Shown one piece after another: positions 4,551 to 5,729 of a DNA stretch of 5,729 nt (positions within the stretch are counted from its first letter, which is position 1; every line of letters starts with the position of its first letter). A program made the translations under genes and the position numbers. The notes beneath the pieces are model-generated. The model was not told the origin of the DNA, did not search any database, and saw only the letters and a program-made list of their open reading frames with translations. Origin of the DNA: Chloroflexia bacterium. Lineage in GTDB: Bacteria > Chloroflexota > Chloroflexia > Thermomicrobiales > JALYUS01. The DNA is taken from positions 1 through 5,729 of the forward strand of contig JAICIL010000292.1 of the NCBI GenBank assembly GCA_025924435.1. Reading direction: 5' to 3'.

Positions 4551-5633
4551 TTGCGTACGCGCGGGGCATTGGCGGGAATGGGAGCGCTGATTGTTCTGGC
4601 ACTTGCGCTCGTGCCGATGGCTGTTGGTGCACAGACCCCCACGACCGGGACGGGGACCGGCGCGGGCGGGGCGACGATCAATCTCTTCTGCCTCGACTTC
4701 GGCAAGAAATTCCCGGACGGGCAGAGCATCAAGGCGCAGGGGCTGGCGGATGACAAAGTCCGCGGCGCCCTGCAATACGCGCTGGGCAAGGGCTATGTGC
4801 AGAGCAATCCGTACGAGGTGCAACTCGCCGTCTGGAACATCTCGGACGGCCAGCCTTTCCACGACGTGAACAACCGCGGCACGACGATCGCCCAGGAGAT
4901 CGTCGCCAATACGGGCAGCGCGCCCGCGGGCAGCGCGAGCGACGTGAGCAACATCACCGTGACCAACATCAAGGCGGCGGACGCCAACGCGGCATACGGC
5001 ACCGGGACCGTCACCGGCTCGCTGCCGACGAATGTGCCGGTCGGCTTCCTCCTGCCCGCGTCCGACGGGACCTTCCAGCGCATGGTGAGCGTCGTCGCGA
5101 GCGCCACGGGCCAGACGACGACCGCCGCGCAGACGGCGCCGGCGTCTTCCGCGGCATCCGGCACGACGGCATCCGGCACGACGAGCGCGGCGGGCACGAC
5201 GACAACGACCGGCACGCGGGCCGCTGGCACGACGACGGGCACAACCACAACGGGTACGACAGCGGCGGGTTCGGCAACGACCGGCACGACAGCCGCCGGT
5301 ACAACGGCGGCGACGACCGCGCCGACGGCGACAACCGCCGCCACGACGGCGGCGACGGCAACCACTGCCGCGACGGCAACCACCGCGCCGACCGCAACGG
5401 TCGCGGCGACGAGTACCCCGGCGGCCACGGCGACGCGCGCCGCGACGAGCACCGCCGTCGCGACGGGCACGGGCGGGGCAGTAGCGACGACCGCACCGGC
5501 GGCGAACCTTCCCGCGACCGGCTCTCCCCGTAGCGGCGGCTCGCCAAATCTCGGCCTGCTCGTCGTGCTGATCGCGACGATGGGCGTCATCGCGACCGGC
5601 ATCGTCTTGCGGCGGCGCGGAGAACGCGCGTAG
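4551..5633 (+). CDS. LPXTG-anchored surface protein with thioester-like head and Thr/Ala-rich stalk
   Basis: The 360-aa product reads as a wall- or surface-attached protein. Residues 1-27 are a signal peptide (MRTR, a hydrophobic core, then AVGA before Q28). The head, about 41-183, contains NLFCLDFGKKFPDGQ (44-58), LQYALGKGY (74-82) and VQLAVWNISDG (90-100). Cys47 followed by Q91-x-A-x-W recalls the Cys-Gln thioester (TED/TQXA) domains of Gram-positive adhesins, here in compact form. A small beta-like stretch (about 131-183) follows. Residues 186-318 are a Thr/Ala-rich stalk. The C-terminus is a complete sorting signal: LPATG (320-324), a spacer, a membrane helix (about 333-353) and RRRGERA. 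A sortase would cut between T323 and G324 and attach the protein to the envelope; no sortase gene is in the window. The TTG start is chosen from the ribosome binding site and signal peptide. The architecture is clear; the adhesin role is inferred, and it might instead be a structural surface protein. Confidence 0.8.
   Translation: MRTRGALAGMGALIVLALALVPMAVGAQTPTTGTGTGAGGATINLFCLDFGKKFPDGQSIKAQGLADDKVRGALQYALGKGYVQSNPYEVQLAVWNISDGQPFHDVNNRGTTIAQEIVANTGSAPAGSASDVSNITVTNIKAADANAAYGTGTVTGSLPTNVPVGFLLPASDGTFQRMVSVVASATGQTTTAAQTAPASSAASGTTASGTTSAAGTTTTTGTRAAGTTTGTTTTGTTAAGSATTGTTAAGTTAATTAPTATTAATTAATATTAATATTAPTATVAATSTPAATATRAATSTAVATGTGGAVATTAPAANLPATGSPRSGGSPNLGLLVVLIATMGVIATGIVLRRRGERA
5106..5504 (+). 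repeat. Thr/Ala-rich stalk coding region with internal microrepeats
   Basis: Codons 186-318 are dominated by Thr and Ala with some Gly, Ser and Pro, in motifs such as TTAATTA, TATTAPT and AGTT. The DNA shows short tandem copies: a 15-bp unit around GCATCCGGCACGACG at 5154-5168 and 5169-5183, and GCGACGGCAACCAC at 5352-5365 and 5370-5383, an 18-bp period. The length is likely to vary between strains through slippage. The stalk would hold the head away from the surface and is a candidate for O-glycosylation. Confidence 0.8.
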
Positions 5634-5660
5634 CGGATTCTTCGACCAAGGAGTGATGGA

Positions 5661-5729
5661 ATGGGAGCGGGGGGGCCGTGGCCCCCCCCGCCCCCGATGG
5701 CGACAACCCAAAGATTAGTCACCCAGCCC
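5661..5729 (+). CDS. Possible start of a further gene, cut off by window edge
   Basis: AAGGAG (5648-5653) stands 7 nt before ATG at 5661, and this frame stays open to the edge, encoding a Gly/Trp/Pro stretch through the hairpin and then MATTQRLVTQP from an internal ATG at 5697. The internal segment resembles the first residues of Uma2/DUF820-family nucleases, but 11 residues cannot establish a family, and the 5697 start has no ribosome binding site of its own. If real, the initiator is either 5661, with an odd proline-rich leader, or 5697. It may also be non-coding. Confidence 0.25.
   Translation, partial: MGAGGPWPPPPPMATTQRLVTQP
5663..5694 (+). terminator. GC-rich hairpin after the surface-protein gene, possible terminator
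   Basis: GGGGGGGCC (5669-5677) is complementary to GGCCCCCCC (5680-5688), effectively an 8-bp stem with a CGTG loop. With one-base bulges at C5689 and A5666 the stem extends outward through C5668-G5690, G5667-C5691 and GGG (5663-5665) with CCC (5692-5694). It begins 30 nt after the TAG at 5631-5633. There is no T-tract, so if it terminates transcription it does so as a T-less GC hairpin. It overlaps a possible downstream start codon. Confidence 0.5.

Noticed and set aside
4479..5711. Long minus-strand frames (410 and 309 codons) opposite the surface-protein gene
   Set aside because: They are low-complexity Arg/Gly or Val/Ala translations of the Thr/Ala repeat region, with no domains. The plus strand has a signal peptide and sorting signal.

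Overview
The window is high-GC bacterial DNA that looks chromosomal. The genes start with GTG, ATG and TTG behind strong AAGGAGG-like ribosome binding sites. Two secreted proteins carry long Ala/Thr/Ser low-complexity linkers, and the transport genes resemble trehalose/maltose-type importers. Together these suggest Chloroflexota, perhaps a Thermomicrobia-like lineage. This is an inference from style and protein families; no rRNA or marker gene is present to confirm it.

Layout. (1) Positions 1-401, minus strand: the N-terminal 133 codons of a DinB/maleylpyruvate-isomerase-like four-helix protein that runs off the left edge. (2) Positions 402-856: a 455-bp divergent intergenic region with several inverted and direct repeats and promoter-like elements, but no convincing gene. 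(3) Positions 857-4424, plus strand: a carbohydrate ABC importer made of a Tat-exported lipoprotein substrate-binding protein (857-2476), a MalF-type permease (2632-3576) and a MalG-type permease (3573-4424). The permease genes overlap by ATGA. A 155-bp gap separates the binding-protein gene from the first permease gene. It holds two oppositely oriented arrays of a 7-bp unit that can fold into a hairpin of over 20 bp, probably tuning binding-protein expression relative to the permeases. No ATPase gene is present, so a shared ATPase encoded elsewhere is expected. (4) Positions 4551-5633, plus strand: a secreted surface protein with a signal peptide, a small head resembling a Cys-Gln thioester (TED/TQXA) domain, a Thr/Ala-rich stalk of about 130 residues, an LPATG sorting motif, a membrane helix and an Arg-rich tail. 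(5) Positions 5634-5729: a very GC-rich hairpin and possibly the first codons of another gene.

How the parts fit. Genes 857-4424 form one import unit: the lipoprotein captures a sugar, probably an alpha-glucoside such as trehalose or maltose, and hands it to the permease pair. The LPATG protein has its own ribosome binding site and lies 126 bp downstream. Nothing in the sequence links it functionally to the importer, although both proteins use similar Ala/Thr-rich spacers to extend away from the membrane or wall. It is the most unusual gene in the window.
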